A DNA stretch of 64,000 bases from a bacterium (GCA_025774935.1 JALGZK010000001.1:274266-338265); one strand, 5' to 3'. Shown: positions 1-7,723, counted from the stretch's first letter. Notes: generated from the letters alone by a model not told the origin. Made by a program: numbers and translations.

Positions 1-191
1 GGGAGGAGACCGGCTCGTTCGTCGTCGCCATCGACGCCGTCGGTGCCGGTCCGGGAGAGGTCGTCCTCTACGCGAGCGGGAGTTCCGCCCGCCAGACCGA
101 CATCACCGAGAACCGGCCGGCCGACGCGGTGATTATGGCCATCGTCGACTCCGTCGAGGTAGAGGGCATCATCGTCTATCAGAAGTCCTGA
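1..191 (+). CDS. EutN/CcmL-family BMC vertex protein, 3' part only
   Basis: The window opens inside this gene; the last 62 codons are readable in frame from position 3 to the TGA at 189-191. The residues match the C-terminal half of the EutN/CcmL family: a strand like [14 protein letters not shown], then [11 protein letters not shown], a variable ITENRPAD stretch, and the conserved closing strand [10 protein letters not shown]. Family members assemble as pentamers that cap the vertices of bacterial microcompartment (BMC) shells. The next genes encode a BMC aldehyde dehydrogenase, a PduT-like shell protein and two more EutN-type proteins, which supports the call. The start and any upstream shell genes lie outside the window. 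The 99 bases between this stop and the next start show no gene. Confidence 0.85.
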   Translation, partial: EETGSFVVAIDAVGAGPGEVVLYASGSSARQTDITENRPADAVIMAIVDSVEVEGIIVYQKS

Positions 192-290
192 GAGTGGCGA
201 TCCCGATCGACGACGGGCGCGGGGGTGGATCTCCTGGCTCGGCATGAGCGTCGGACGAGATCGCCGCTCTATCTTGGGGAGCGATAGACA

Positions 291-1721
291 GTGAGCAAGG
301 ACGACCTCACGTTCGAGACGATCGTCGGCAGGGTCGTCGGCGAGCTCCAGTCGAGAGGAGAGGTGCCGGCTGACGAGGCGCCGCCTCCGTTCGACGGCCG
401 CGGGATCCTCACCGACGTCGACAGCGCGGTGCGCGCCGCTCGATCGAGCTTCCTCGAGTTCCAGGACGTCACCCTCGAGCGCAGGCGCGACATGATCGCC
501 GCCATGCGCGATGCCGTTCTCGGTAACGTCGAGCGCCTCTCCCGCCTGGCGGTGGATGAGACGGGGCTGGGCCGCTACGAGGACAAGCTCAGCAAGAACG
601 CGCTCGTCGCGACGAAGACCCCGGGGCTCGAGGATCTCGTCCCGGTCGCCTTCTCGGGCGACCACGGCCTCGTCCTCGTGGAGCGCGCGCCATACGGCAT
701 CATCGGCTCGGTCACGCCGTCTACGAACCCGTCCGAGACCATCATCTGCAACGCCATCGGCATGGTCGCGGGCGGGAACGCCGTCGTCTTCAATCCCCAC
801 CCGAGCGCGCGCGTCGTCTCCCTTACGACCATCGACATCCTGAACCGCGCCATCTCGGAGGCAGGAGGCCCGAGGGCGCTCCTCCACACAGTGGACGCGC
901 CCAGCATCGAGACCGCCCAAGAGCTCATGGCCCATCCGGGAGTCCGTCTGCTCGTCGTCACCGGCGGCCCCGGAGTCGTCCGCGCGGCGATGCAGTCGGG
1001 AAAGAAGGTCATCGCCGCGGGGCCCGGCAATCCGCCGGTCATCGTGGATGAGACCGCCGACGTCCCGGGAGCGGCGCGCGACATCATCGCGGGCGCGAGT
1101 CTCGACAACAACATCGTCTGCATCGCGGAGAAGGAGATCATCGCCGTCAAGGCGATCGCCGCCGACCTCACGCGCGCGCTCGTCGAAGCGGGAGCGGTCG
1201 AGGTCAGGGGACAGGGTGTCGACCGGCTGACGGAGCTCGTGGTCGAGGAGGACCTCGGGCCCGGTAAGAGCTCGAAGGTCAACCGCGAGCTCATCGGCAG
1301 AGACGCGAGCGTGATCCTCGGGGCGGCCGGGCTGCCGTGCAGGAACGACGCGCGGCTCGCGTTCTTCCAGGCAGACCGCGACCATCCGATGGTCTGGACC
1401 GAGCAGATGATGCCGGTGATCCCCATGGTCGTGGTCGAGAACGCCCGTGAGGCGATCGACCTCGCCAGGGAGGTGGAGCGCGGGTACGGCCACACCGCCG
1501 TCGCGCACTCGAGGAACATCGAAGTGCTCTCCAGAATGGCGAGGGTCATGAACGTCTCGATCTTCGTGAAGAACGGTCCCTCGTACGCAGGCCTGTCGTT
1601 CGGCGGCGAGGGGTACACGAGCTTCACGATCGCGAGCCCGACGGGGGAGGGGCTCACGTCCGCGAAGACGTTCACCCGCGAGCGCCGCTGCACGCTCGTC
1701 GACTACTTCCGGATAGTGTAG
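291..1721 (+). CDS. CoA-acylating aldehyde dehydrogenase of a microcompartment (EutE/PduP-like)
   Basis: 476 residues, the usual size for EutE/PduP enzymes, which oxidise an aldehyde with NAD+ and CoA to acyl-CoA inside BMC shells. The probable catalytic cysteine is Cys277 in NNIVCIAEKE, and the nucleotide-binding region includes TPSTNPSE and VTGGPGVV. Residues 6-23 (LTFETIVGRVVGELQSRG) form a short amphipathic helix followed by an acidic/proline-rich linker; PduP carries its shell-targeting peptide in the same position. The GTG start at 291 is preceded by a GGGGAG ribosome site about ten bases upstream. It lies between a vertex protein gene and a PduS-like gene. The substrate is inferred from the aldolase at 4310-5086 to be lactaldehyde; acetaldehyde or propionaldehyde is possible. 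Confidence 0.93.
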   Translation: MSKDDLTFETIVGRVVGELQSRGEVPADEAPPPFDGRGILTDVDSAVRAARSSFLEFQDVTLERRRDMIAAMRDAVLGNVERLSRLAVDETGLGRYEDKLSKNALVATKTPGLEDLVPVAFSGDHGLVLVERAPYGIIGSVTPSTNPSETIICNAIGMVAGGNAVVFNPHPSARVVSLTTIDILNRAISEAGGPRALLHTVDAPSIETAQELMAHPGVRLLVVTGGPGVVRAAMQSGKKVIAAGPGNPPVIVDETADVPGAARDIIAGASLDNNIVCIAEKEIIAVKAIAADLTRALVEAGAVEVRGQGVDRLTELVVEEDLGPGKSSKVNRELIGRDASVILGAAGLPCRNDARLAFFQADRDHPMVWTEQMMPVIPMVVVENAREAIDLAREVERGYGHTAVAHSRNIEVLSRMARVMNVSIFVKNGPSYAGLSFGGEGYTSFTIASPTGEGLTSAKTFTRERRCTLVDYFRIV

Positions 1722-1741
1722 CGAGCCGACGGGAGGGACGC

Positions 1742-3127
1742 GTGACCGCGTCGATAGCGGAGGCAGTCGAGAAGGCGGGGGTAGTGGGCGCCGGAGGCGG
1801 CGGCTTCCCGACGCACGTCAAGGCGACCGCGTCGGCGGAGGTCCTCCTCGTCAACGGCGCCGAGTGCGAGCCCCTGCTGCGCTCGGACACGGAGCTCCTT
1901 CTGGACCACGCGGAGCGCGTCGTCCGCGGCGCCGAGCTCATGCGCGACTCCGTCGGCGCCGGCCGAGCCGTCGTGGCGCTCAAGAAGAAGAACGAGGCAG
2001 CCGTCGACGCGGTCGAGCGCGCGCTCCCGGCGGGCGGGGTCGAGCTCACGCTCCTCGAGAACGTCTATCCGGCGGGGGACGAGTTCCTCCTCGTCTACGA
2101 CACGACCGGCCGCGTCGTCCCCGAGGGCGGAATCCCGCCCGACGTCGGTGTCGTCGTCAGCAACGTGACGACACTGTCGCAGGTCGCGGACGCTGTCGAG
2201 GGGCGGCCGGTGACCTCGAGACTCGTCACCGTGCAGGGAGAGGTGACAGAACCCGCGACCTTCCGCGTGCCCGTGGGAACGCCGATCGGAGAGGTCGTGG
2301 CTCTCACGGGTCCTCCGACGGCCGCGGACACGGTCGTCCTGGCGGGCGGGCCGATGATGGGTCGAGTCGTCGAAGCCCTCTCGGAGCCCACGACGAAAAC
2401 GGACGCGGGACTGATCGTGCTCCCGGCGGACCATCGGATGGTCACGACGCGGACGGCGACCGACGCCTACGTCCTCAGGATAGCGCGCGCGGCCTGCTGC
2501 CAGTGTCTGGCCTGCACGGAGCTCTGCCCGAGGTTCCTCCTCGGGCACGAGCTCATGCCGCACCGGACCGTGCGGGCCGTGCAGTACGACACGCTCGAGG
2601 AAGACCACGACCACGTGACGTCTGCCTTCCTCTGCTGCGAGTGCGGGATGTGCGAGCTCTTCGCATGCCCGCTCGAGATCCAACCGCGGCGGATCCTCGC
2701 CGCGCTCAAGGCCGAGCTCGCCCGGCGCGGCATCGAGAACCCGCACCGGAGGACCGGCCTCACCGCTGTCGGCGTGAGGGACTACCGGCAGATCCCGTCC
2801 GCGCGCCTCGTGCAGAGGCTCGGACTCTCGCAGTACGACGGCCCGGCGCCGTTCGACCCGCGAAAGGTGGAGCCCGTGCGCGTCGTCCTCAGGCTGCAGC
2901 AGCACACCGGCGCTCCGGCCCGACCGGTCGTCGATGAGGGGCAGCGCGTGCTCGAGGGCGACCTCGTAGGAGAGATCCCTGACGGCTCGCTCGGCGCTCG
3001 CGTGCACGCGAGCATCGACGGGACCGTCGAGTCGGTCAGCGAGAGTGAAGTCGCGATCGTCCTGAACCAGCCGCAGGCCGGCGGGGCCACGGCCCGGCGG
3101 GGCCGTGGAGGAGACCAGTCGTCTTGA
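1742..3127 (+). CDS. PduS-like flavo-iron-sulfur electron-transfer protein (RnfC/SLBB family)
   Basis: 461 residues. An N-terminal glycine-rich loop (VGAGGGGFPTHVKA) matches the flavin/NADH site of PduS, RnfC and the Nuo51 superfamily. Two ferredoxin-type clusters follow: Cys252-x2-Cys255-x2-Cys258-x3-Cys262-Pro and Cys298-x2-Cys301-x2-Cys304-x4-Cys309-Pro. The last 60 residues resemble a lipoyl/RnfC-like barrel (DEGQRVLEGDLVGE). PduS reduces cobalamin in the propanediol compartment and binds the PduT shell protein; here the PduT-like gene follows directly and overlaps by four bases (TTG start inside the stop region). No B12-dependent enzyme is seen in the window, so an NADH-oxidising electron conduit is an equally good reading. 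The GTG start at 1742 follows GGGAGG. Confidence 0.9.
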   Translation: MTASIAEAVEKAGVVGAGGGGFPTHVKATASAEVLLVNGAECEPLLRSDTELLLDHAERVVRGAELMRDSVGAGRAVVALKKKNEAAVDAVERALPAGGVELTLLENVYPAGDEFLLVYDTTGRVVPEGGIPPDVGVVVSNVTTLSQVADAVEGRPVTSRLVTVQGEVTEPATFRVPVGTPIGEVVALTGPPTAADTVVLAGGPMMGRVVEALSEPTTKTDAGLIVLPADHRMVTTRTATDAYVLRIARAACCQCLACTELCPRFLLGHELMPHRTVRAVQYDTLEEDHDHVTSAFLCCECGMCELFACPLEIQPRRILAALKAELARRGIENPHRRTGLTAVGVRDYRQIPSARLVQRLGLSQYDGPAPFDPRKVEPVRVVLRLQQHTGAPARPVVDEGQRVLEGDLVGEIPDGSLGARVHASIDGTVESVSESEVAIVLNQPQAGGATARRGRGGDQSS

Positions 3128-3672
3128 GAGAAGCGATCGGAGTCATCGAGACCATCAGCATAGCCGTCGGCGTGGCCATCGCCGACGAGATGGCGAAGAC
3201 CGCCGACGTCGAGCTCCTCGAGGCGAGCGCAATCTGCCCGGGCAAGTACCTCATCCTGGTCGCCGGAGACGTGGAGTCGGTCGATTGCTCACTCGCGCGG
3301 GGGATCGAGGTCGGCGGAGACGTGGTCGTCGACACCCTCTTCATCCCACACGTCCATCCCCAGGTCTTCCCGGCCATCCTCGCGGCGACCGACATCGAGG
3401 AACTCGAAGCGCTGTGCGTCGTCGAGACCTTCACGGCGGCTTCCTCGATCCTCGCGGCCGACGCGGCCGCCAAGGCGGCCCGGGTCGAGCTCATCGAGAT
3501 CCGGCTCGCGAAGGGCCTGGGCGGGAAGGGCTTCTTCGTCATGACAGGCGAGATCTTCGAGATCGAGGCGGCGCACGAGGCCGCTCTCAGGATCGCGCGC
3601 GAGGGCGGCACGCTCGTGCGGAGCGTCGTGATCCCGAGGCCGCACGGCGACCTCGCACCCAAGGTGCTCTGA
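3124..3672 (+). CDS. PduT-like BMC-T shell protein (tandem BMC domain)
   Basis: 182 residues made of two BMC domains, roughly residues 1-90 and 94-180; each begins with the family signature (AIGVIETISIAVGVAIADEM and ALCVVETFTAASSILAADAA). Cys38 in AICPGKYLI is at the position where PduT binds a 4Fe-4S cluster at the pseudo-threefold pore, and the ending SVVIPRPHGDL matches the PduT tail. Trimers of this family sit in the shell facets and may pass electrons through the pore. The TTG start at 3124 overlaps the stop of the PduS-like gene, indicating translational coupling, as expected for interacting partners. Confidence 0.93.
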   Translation: MREAIGVIETISIAVGVAIADEMAKTADVELLEASAICPGKYLILVAGDVESVDCSLARGIEVGGDVVVDTLFIPHVHPQVFPAILAATDIEELEALCVVETFTAASSILAADAAAKAARVELIEIRLAKGLGGKGFFVMTGEIFEIEAAHEAALRIAREGGTLVRSVVIPRPHGDLAPKVL

Positions 3673-3716
3673 GGAACGGGCCGCGTCGGCCGACAGCGGC
3701 CACCGGAGGACGAGAC

Positions 3717-4001
3717 GTGCATCTTGCCAGGGTCATCGGCACGGTCTGGGCGACGCAGAAGGTCGAGACGCTCGCGGGCTACAGGCTCCTCGTCGTCCAG
3801 CCCCTCACGCACGAACTCAAGGAGAGCGGCCGCCCCCTCGTTGCCGTCGACACCGTGAGCGCCGCCCCCGACCAGGTCGTCTTCGTCGTCAAGTCCCGCG
3901 AAGCGAGCAAGGCGCTCGAGGAGCGCTTCAATCCGGTCGACGCGGCCATCATCGGCATCGTCGATCACGTCACCCTCGCCTCCGGGCGAGTGGGCCCCTG
4001 A
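3717..4001 (+). CDS. EutN/CcmL-family BMC vertex protein
   Basis: 94 residues, matching the small beta-barrel EutN/CcmL family: opening strand LARVIGTVWATQKVETLAGYRLLVVQ-type, then VAVDTVSAAPDQVVFVV, and the closing IIGIVDHVTL. Pentamers cap the vertices of BMC shells. The GTG at 3717 is chosen because it sits nine bases after an accGGAGG ribosome site and gives the expected family N terminus; longer in-frame readings run back into the PduT-like gene. It lies between the PduT-like gene and another vertex protein gene. At least three different vertex-type proteins are encoded in this part of the locus. Confidence 0.93.
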   Translation: MHLARVIGTVWATQKVETLAGYRLLVVQPLTHELKESGRPLVAVDTVSAAPDQVVFVVKSREASKALEERFNPVDAAIIGIVDHVTLASGRVGP

Positions 4002-4034
4002 GCGTCGCCAGGAGACGGGGTTGCGGAGGTCGAT

Positions 4035-4307
4035 GTGTTCATCGCGCGGGTCATAGGCGAGGTCGTCTCCACCGTTCGGCACGATTCGCTCGCCGGACGT
4101 AAACTCCTGATCGTGGAGAAGCTCTCGGCCGACTCGGAGCCCCTCGGGGACTCCGTTCTCGCGGTGGACTCGGTCGACGCGGGAGTCGGTGACAAGGTGC
4201 TCGTCATGGACGAGGGGAGCTCGGCGGCCATCGTCACCGAGCTTCCAGACCCACCGATCCGGACGGTGATCGTCGGCGTCATCGACGAGATCGACATCGA
4301 GGTGTAG
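4035..4307 (+). CDS. EutN/CcmL-family BMC vertex protein, second complete copy
   Basis: 90 residues, family hallmarks FIARVIGEVVSTVRHDSLAGRK at the start and VIVGVIDEIDIEV at the end, with the central LAVDSVDAGVGDKVLVMDEG. It differs from the copy just upstream by many substitutions, so it is a paralogue rather than a recent duplication. The GTG start at 4035 has GGAGG six bases before it. The aldolase start comes only two bases after its stop, so the two are probably co-translated. The role is shell vertex capping, known for the family and inferred here. Confidence 0.93.
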   Translation: MFIARVIGEVVSTVRHDSLAGRKLLIVEKLSADSEPLGDSVLAVDSVDAGVGDKVLVMDEGSSAAIVTELPDPPIRTVIVGVIDEIDIEV

Positions 4308-4309
4308 GC

Positions 4310-5086
4310 GTGCTCTCCGAATTCGAAGCGAGACGTGACATCGTCGAGATCGGCCGCCGAATCTGGCAGCGCGGGTACGTCGCGGCCAACGACGGGAACC
4401 TCAGCGTGAGGCTCCCTGGCGATCGCATCGTCGTGACGCCGACCGGGCGATCGAAGGGCTTCCTGCATACAGACGACATGATCGTTGTCGACCTCGACGG
4501 ACGGAAGCTCCACGGGAGCCGCGAACCGTCCTCCGAGCTCCCGATGCATCTGTTCGCGTACCGGAAGCGTCCGGACGTGGGAGCGGTCGTCCACGCGCAC
4601 CCGCCGCGGGCGACCGGGTTCGCGGTCGCTGGGGTCCCGCTCGCGCAGTGCATCCTCCCGGAGGTGATCCTCACGCTCGGGAAAGTGCCGCTCACGTCGT
4701 ACGCCACGCCGTCGACCGAGGAGGTGCCCGAGTCGATCGAGGAGTTCGTCGGATGCTGGAACGCGCTCCTCCTCAGGAACCACGGGGTCCTCACACTCGG
4801 AGCGGACATCGAGCAGGCGTACTTCAGGCTCGAGACCGTCGAGCACTTCGCCGAGATCACGCTCTCGGCGAGGGTCCTCGGCGGCGCCTCGCCCCTGACC
4901 GGCGAGGACGTCAAGAAGCTCCTCAAGGTGAGAGAGGCTCTCGGCCTCGCCGGCACGCCGGCGACGTGCAGAAGCTGCGGCGCCTGTCAGGACGGCGCCG
5001 GGACCGCGGACGGGCCTGTGGACGCGACCGAGGACATCATCCGGGCCGTGGTCGCAGAGGTCGAGAAGGCGATGGGGAAGGGCTGA
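4310..5086 (+). CDS. Class II aldolase with BMC cargo peptide (fuculose/rhamnulose-phosphate aldolase type)
   Basis: 258 residues. Class II aldolases of the FucA/AraD superfamily cleave L-fuculose-1-P or L-rhamnulose-1-P to dihydroxyacetone phosphate and L-lactaldehyde using zinc. Visible here are the catalytic Glu76 (SSELPMH), zinc ligands His95 and His97 (HAHPP) and His158 (RNHGV), and the phosphate-binding NDGN and TPTGRSKG segments. After the catalytic domain comes a Cys220-x2-Cys223-x2-Cys226 motif, a Gly/Ala/Asp-rich linker, and a C-terminal amphipathic helix (residues 237-256) typical of BMC targeting peptides. The GTG start is two bases after the vertex-protein stop. The gene ends the visible BMC operon; exact sugar specificity cannot be read from sequence. 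Confidence 0.9.
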   Translation: MLSEFEARRDIVEIGRRIWQRGYVAANDGNLSVRLPGDRIVVTPTGRSKGFLHTDDMIVVDLDGRKLHGSREPSSELPMHLFAYRKRPDVGAVVHAHPPRATGFAVAGVPLAQCILPEVILTLGKVPLTSYATPSTEEVPESIEEFVGCWNALLLRNHGVLTLGADIEQAYFRLETVEHFAEITLSARVLGGASPLTGEDVKKLLKVREALGLAGTPATCRSCGACQDGAGTADGPVDATEDIIRAVVAEVEKAMGKG

Positions 5087-5135
5087 CCGCGCCCCTCGCG
5101 AGACGACCGACCGGAATCCAAGAGAGGTGATCCGA

Positions 5136-6029
5136 ATGACCCGCAAAGGATGCATCTGGGGCTGGCTGATCGGGATCGTGGCCCTCCTCGTCATCTTCCT
5201 CGTGACCGTCATCGCGATCGAAGCGCTCCTCGGGGAGACGATCTCGTTCCCCGCGTACGGAGCGAGGGTCGCGCTCGTGAGGGTTCAGGGAGTCCTCGCG
5301 GGTGGGAGGCTGGTGCTCGACGAGCTCGACACCATGAGCAGCACGCCCGGCATCCGCGCGCTCGTCCTGCGGGTCGACAGCCCGGGAGGTGGCGCGAGCG
5401 CGTCTCAGGAGATCTACGAGAAGGTCGTCGAGATCAGGGACACGGGCCTCCCCGTGATCGTCTCGATGGGTTCGGTCGCGGCGTCTGGCGGCTACTACGT
5501 CGCCTGTCCGGCCGACAGCATCCTCGCCAATCCCGCGTCGATCACCGGCAGCATCGGCGTCCGGATGTCGTTCACGAACCTCGAGGAGCTCTTCGCGAAA
5601 ATCGGCGTCGACTTCGAGACCGTCAAGAGCGGCGAGTTCAAGGACACGGGGGCCTGGGACAGGCCTCTGACGCCCGAGGAGCGCGAGCTTCTCCAGGGCA
5701 CGGTCGACGACATCCACAACCAGTTCGTCGAGACGATCGCGCTCGAGCGGGACATGCCCATCGACGAGGTGAGGGCGATCGCGGATGGACGCATCTTCTC
5801 GGGCAGACAGGCCCTGGATGCGGGCCTGATCGACGCCCTCGGGACCCTCGACGACGCCATCCGGGTCGCCGGGAGGATGGGTGGGATCGAGGGGGAGCCC
5901 CGCGTTCAGGAGCCCGTCAGGCGAGAACGCTTGACGCTGGGGGACATCCTCAGGGGATCGCTCGCCGGGGCCCTCGGCCCGATGGCCTCCAACCCGGAGG
6001 CCCAGTATCTGTACGAGCCCCCCAAGTGA
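5136..6029 (+). CDS. sppA: Signal peptide peptidase SppA (family S49)
   Basis: 297 residues, the short single-domain SppA type. One membrane segment (about residues 8-30) precedes the periplasmic protease domain. The Ser-Lys dyad is visible: Ser117 in VAASGGYY and Lys169 in SGEFKDTG. The family cleaves signal peptides left in the membrane after protein export. The ATG at 5136 is chosen over an in-frame GTG at 5127 because GAGAGGTGA lies at correct spacing before the ATG and covers the GTG. It begins 49 bases after the BMC operon and is probably not functionally part of it. Confidence 0.92.
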   Translation: MTRKGCIWGWLIGIVALLVIFLVTVIAIEALLGETISFPAYGARVALVRVQGVLAGGRLVLDELDTMSSTPGIRALVLRVDSPGGGASASQEIYEKVVEIRDTGLPVIVSMGSVAASGGYYVACPADSILANPASITGSIGVRMSFTNLEELFAKIGVDFETVKSGEFKDTGAWDRPLTPEERELLQGTVDDIHNQFVETIALERDMPIDEVRAIADGRIFSGRQALDAGLIDALGTLDDAIRVAGRMGGIEGEPRVQEPVRRERLTLGDILRGSLAGALGPMASNPEAQYLYEPPK

Positions 6030-6044
6030 CCTTCACAAAAGCAT

Positions 6045-6073
6045 TTGACAGCGTCGCCCCTCGCTGTTAGGAT
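6045..6073 (+). promoter_or_regulatory. Sigma70-type promoter of the HU gene
   Basis: TTGACA at 6045-6050, a 17-base spacer and TAGGAT at 6068-6073. It lies just after the sppA stop and about 190 bases before the HU start codon, so the mRNA would have a long leader. Predicted by eye. Confidence 0.6.
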
Positions 6074-6124
6074 GTGTCCGGGCGTGGTCGGACAGGCTGG
6101 CACCGCTGGCTTGCGCCGTAGAGT

Positions 6125-6171
6125 CGCGTCTCGGGGACGTGGCGAGCGACACGTGGTCCCTCGGAGACGCG
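6125..6171 (+). promoter_or_regulatory. Hairpin in the leader of the HU mRNA
   Basis: An 8-base perfect arm (CGCGTCTC, 6125-6132) pairs with GAGACGCG (6164-6171); inside it GGGAC (6134-6138) can pair with GTCCC (6156-6160), leaving a loop of about 17 bases. It lies some 90 bases before the HU start, with no T-run after it, so it is more likely a leader structure than a terminator. Function unknown. Confidence 0.4.
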
Positions 6172-6262
6172 TGGCGGCATGTCGGCGGAACTTCGCGCCC
6201 TCGTGTCGGCTACGGGCTTCGCCCGGACGGCCGGTCGATTTCCACCACGGAGGTTCTAGGCC

Positions 6263-6598
6263 ATGACGAAAGCGGACCTTGTCGATCGAGTGGCGGGCAA
6301 GACGGGCCTCACGAAGCGTGACGTCGCCGCGGTGGTGGAGGCCCTGCTCGAGGCCATCAAAGACTCTCTGGCTGAGCACCGGCACATCGAGATCAGGGAG
6401 TTCGGTACGTTCAAGGTGAAGCGCCGGAAGGCCAGCATGAAGTACAACCCAAGAGATCGTTCCCAGAAGGTCATCGTTCCGGAGAAGATGGTCCCGGTCT
6501 TCAAGCCCAGCAAGTTCCTCAAGGAGAGGGTGAACTGGGTGGAGGGCTCTCAGCCGTCGGCAGCACCGGAGCAGGGAGAGCCGGAGCACTCCGGCTGA
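6263..6598 (+). CDS. HU/IHF-family nucleoid protein
   Basis: 111 residues: the standard 90-residue HU/IHF fold plus a short acidic, proline-containing tail (about residues 93-111). The opening MTKADLVDRVA and the DNA-arm region (EFGTFKVKRRKA ... NPRDRS) match the family. It bends and compacts DNA as a dimer. The ATG at 6263 follows GGAGG at normal spacing. The tail is longer than in E. coli HU; HU or IHF subtype cannot be settled by eye. A strong upstream promoter and long structured leader suggest high, regulated expression. Confidence 0.93.
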   Translation: MTKADLVDRVAGKTGLTKRDVAAVVEALLEAIKDSLAEHRHIEIREFGTFKVKRRKASMKYNPRDRSQKVIVPEKMVPVFKPSKFLKERVNWVEGSQPSAAPEQGEPEHSG

Positions 6599-6606
6599 GG
6601 AGGAAC

Positions 6607-6702
6607 ATGGCGAGTCTCAAGAAGAAGCGTCGCAAGAAGATGGCGAAGCACAAGCTCAAGAAGCGACGCAGGAAGGACCGTCACAAGAAGAAGGTCCGCT
6701 AG
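6607..6702 (+). CDS. AURKAIP1/COX24-domain mini-protein (putative ribosome-associated)
   Basis: 31 residues, almost all Lys/Arg, starting MASLKKKRRKKMAKHK and ending RKDRHKKKVR. This pattern matches the AURKAIP1/COX24 domain proteins found in Bacteroidetes and relatives, whose eukaryotic counterparts are mitochondrial ribosomal proteins. The ATG at 6607 lies eight bases after the HU stop, with GAGGA overlapping the end of HU as ribosome site, so it is co-transcribed with HU. Too short for most gene finders. Function in bacteria is inferred as binding rRNA. Confidence 0.8.
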   Translation: MASLKKKRRKKMAKHKLKKRRRKDRHKKKVR

Positions 6703-6718
6703 GCGGGGAAACCGACGG

Positions 6719-7270
6719 ATGCCGAAGAGGGCGCTCGACAGGGCACGGATGGCGAGGCTCATCAACCACGGGCCGACCGTACTCGCGTCCTGCCGGGATG
6801 GAGAGCAAAGGAACATCATCACGCTGGCGTGGGTGACACCCGTCAGCATCGATCCGCCGATGCTCGCCATCGCCATAGCGCCCGCTCGGTTTTCCCACGA
6901 CCTCATCGCCAGTTCGGGGGAGTACGTTGTGAACGTGCCTCCCTCGCGGCTCCTGAAGGCCGTGTGGCACTGCGGGACGAAGTCGGGAAGGGACGGCGAC
7001 AAGTTCGACGGGGCCGGCCTCACGGCGATGCCGGCCGCAGCGGTCGGAGCGCCTCTGGTGAAGGAGTGCTTCGCACACATCGAGTGCAGGGTCGTGAAGG
7101 CGCCGACCGCGGGAGACCACACGCTGTTCGTCGGTGAGGCCGTCGCGGCCTCGGTGGAACGGGAGGCGTTCGATCGACACCTTCGCCTCCGGAAGCCGTA
7201 CCACACGCTGCACCATCTGGGTGGACCGCAGTTCCTCACGTCGGCCGGGAGCAGACTCAGGGCGGCGTGA
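6719..7270 (+). CDS. Flavin reductase-like FMN-binding protein
   Basis: 183 residues with the split-barrel fold of the flavin reductase-like family (COG1853): an opening strand PTVLASCRDGEQRNI, then TLAWVTPVSIDPPMLAIAI, the SGEYVVNVP segment, and a conserved CGTKSGRDGDKF region. Members bind FMN or reduce flavin for partner oxygenases, but many have unknown roles. No oxygenase is nearby. ATG start at 6719, 16 bases after the COX24-type gene, suggesting read-through from the HU promoter. Confidence 0.8.
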   Translation: MPKRALDRARMARLINHGPTVLASCRDGEQRNIITLAWVTPVSIDPPMLAIAIAPARFSHDLIASSGEYVVNVPPSRLLKAVWHCGTKSGRDGDKFDGAGLTAMPAAAVGAPLVKECFAHIECRVVKAPTAGDHTLFVGEAVAASVEREAFDRHLRLRKPYHTLHHLGGPQFLTSAGSRLRAA

Positions 7271-7324
7271 GACCGAGGACCTGAACTGCGGCAGGGACTG
7301 CATCGTTCACATCCCGGAGGCGTA

Positions 7325-7723
7325 ATGAGCGAGAAGAAGAAGGACGATTGGGCAGGACGCGAGAGGCGCCGCGCGAAGCGAGTCGACGCGCAGGTCGCGC
7401 TCCAGCTGTCCGGCACGGACGAGTCGTTCCCCGCCGAATCGATCACGACGGAGAGCATCAACGTCGGCTCCGAGGGTGTCTACTGCCATGTCGGTCACTT
7501 CATCGCGCCGCTCACGAAACTCCAGGTGACGATGGTACTCCCGATCAAGAACCGCAAGGGGCAGTCCAAGAACGAGGTCGTGACGACGACGGCCGTCGTG
7601 GTCAGATGCCAGCCCGCGGGCGCCGAGGCGGGAGGCTACCGCATCGCCTGCTTCTTCACGGGCCTGGACACGAACACCCGGACGATGCTTGAGGAGTACG
7701 TGAAGCAGCACGCGGCGGCCTGA
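7325..7723 (+). CDS. PilZ-domain protein (possible c-di-GMP receptor)
   Basis: 132 residues. The N terminus carries the Arg-rich RxxxR motif of PilZ domains (RERRRAKRVD, about residues 13-22); the second motif, normally D/NxSxxG, is present in degenerate form as NVGSEG, with Gly in place of Ser. PilZ proteins bind cyclic di-GMP and control motility, secretion or polysaccharide. A diguanylate cyclase is encoded at 44806-46224. The ATG at 7325 follows GGAGG. The degenerate second motif leaves nucleotide binding uncertain. A hairpin terminator follows. Confidence 0.75.
   Translation: MSEKKKDDWAGRERRRAKRVDAQVALQLSGTDESFPAESITTESINVGSEGVYCHVGHFIAPLTKLQVTMVLPIKNRKGQSKNEVVTTTAVVVRCQPAGAEAGGYRIACFFTGLDTNTRTMLEEYVKQHAAA

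Noticed and set aside
1742-3127. Reading the SLBB/iron-sulfur protein as the RnfC subunit of an Rnf complex
   Set aside because: No RnfABDEG genes are adjacent, and it is coupled to a PduT-like shell protein, which fits PduS better.
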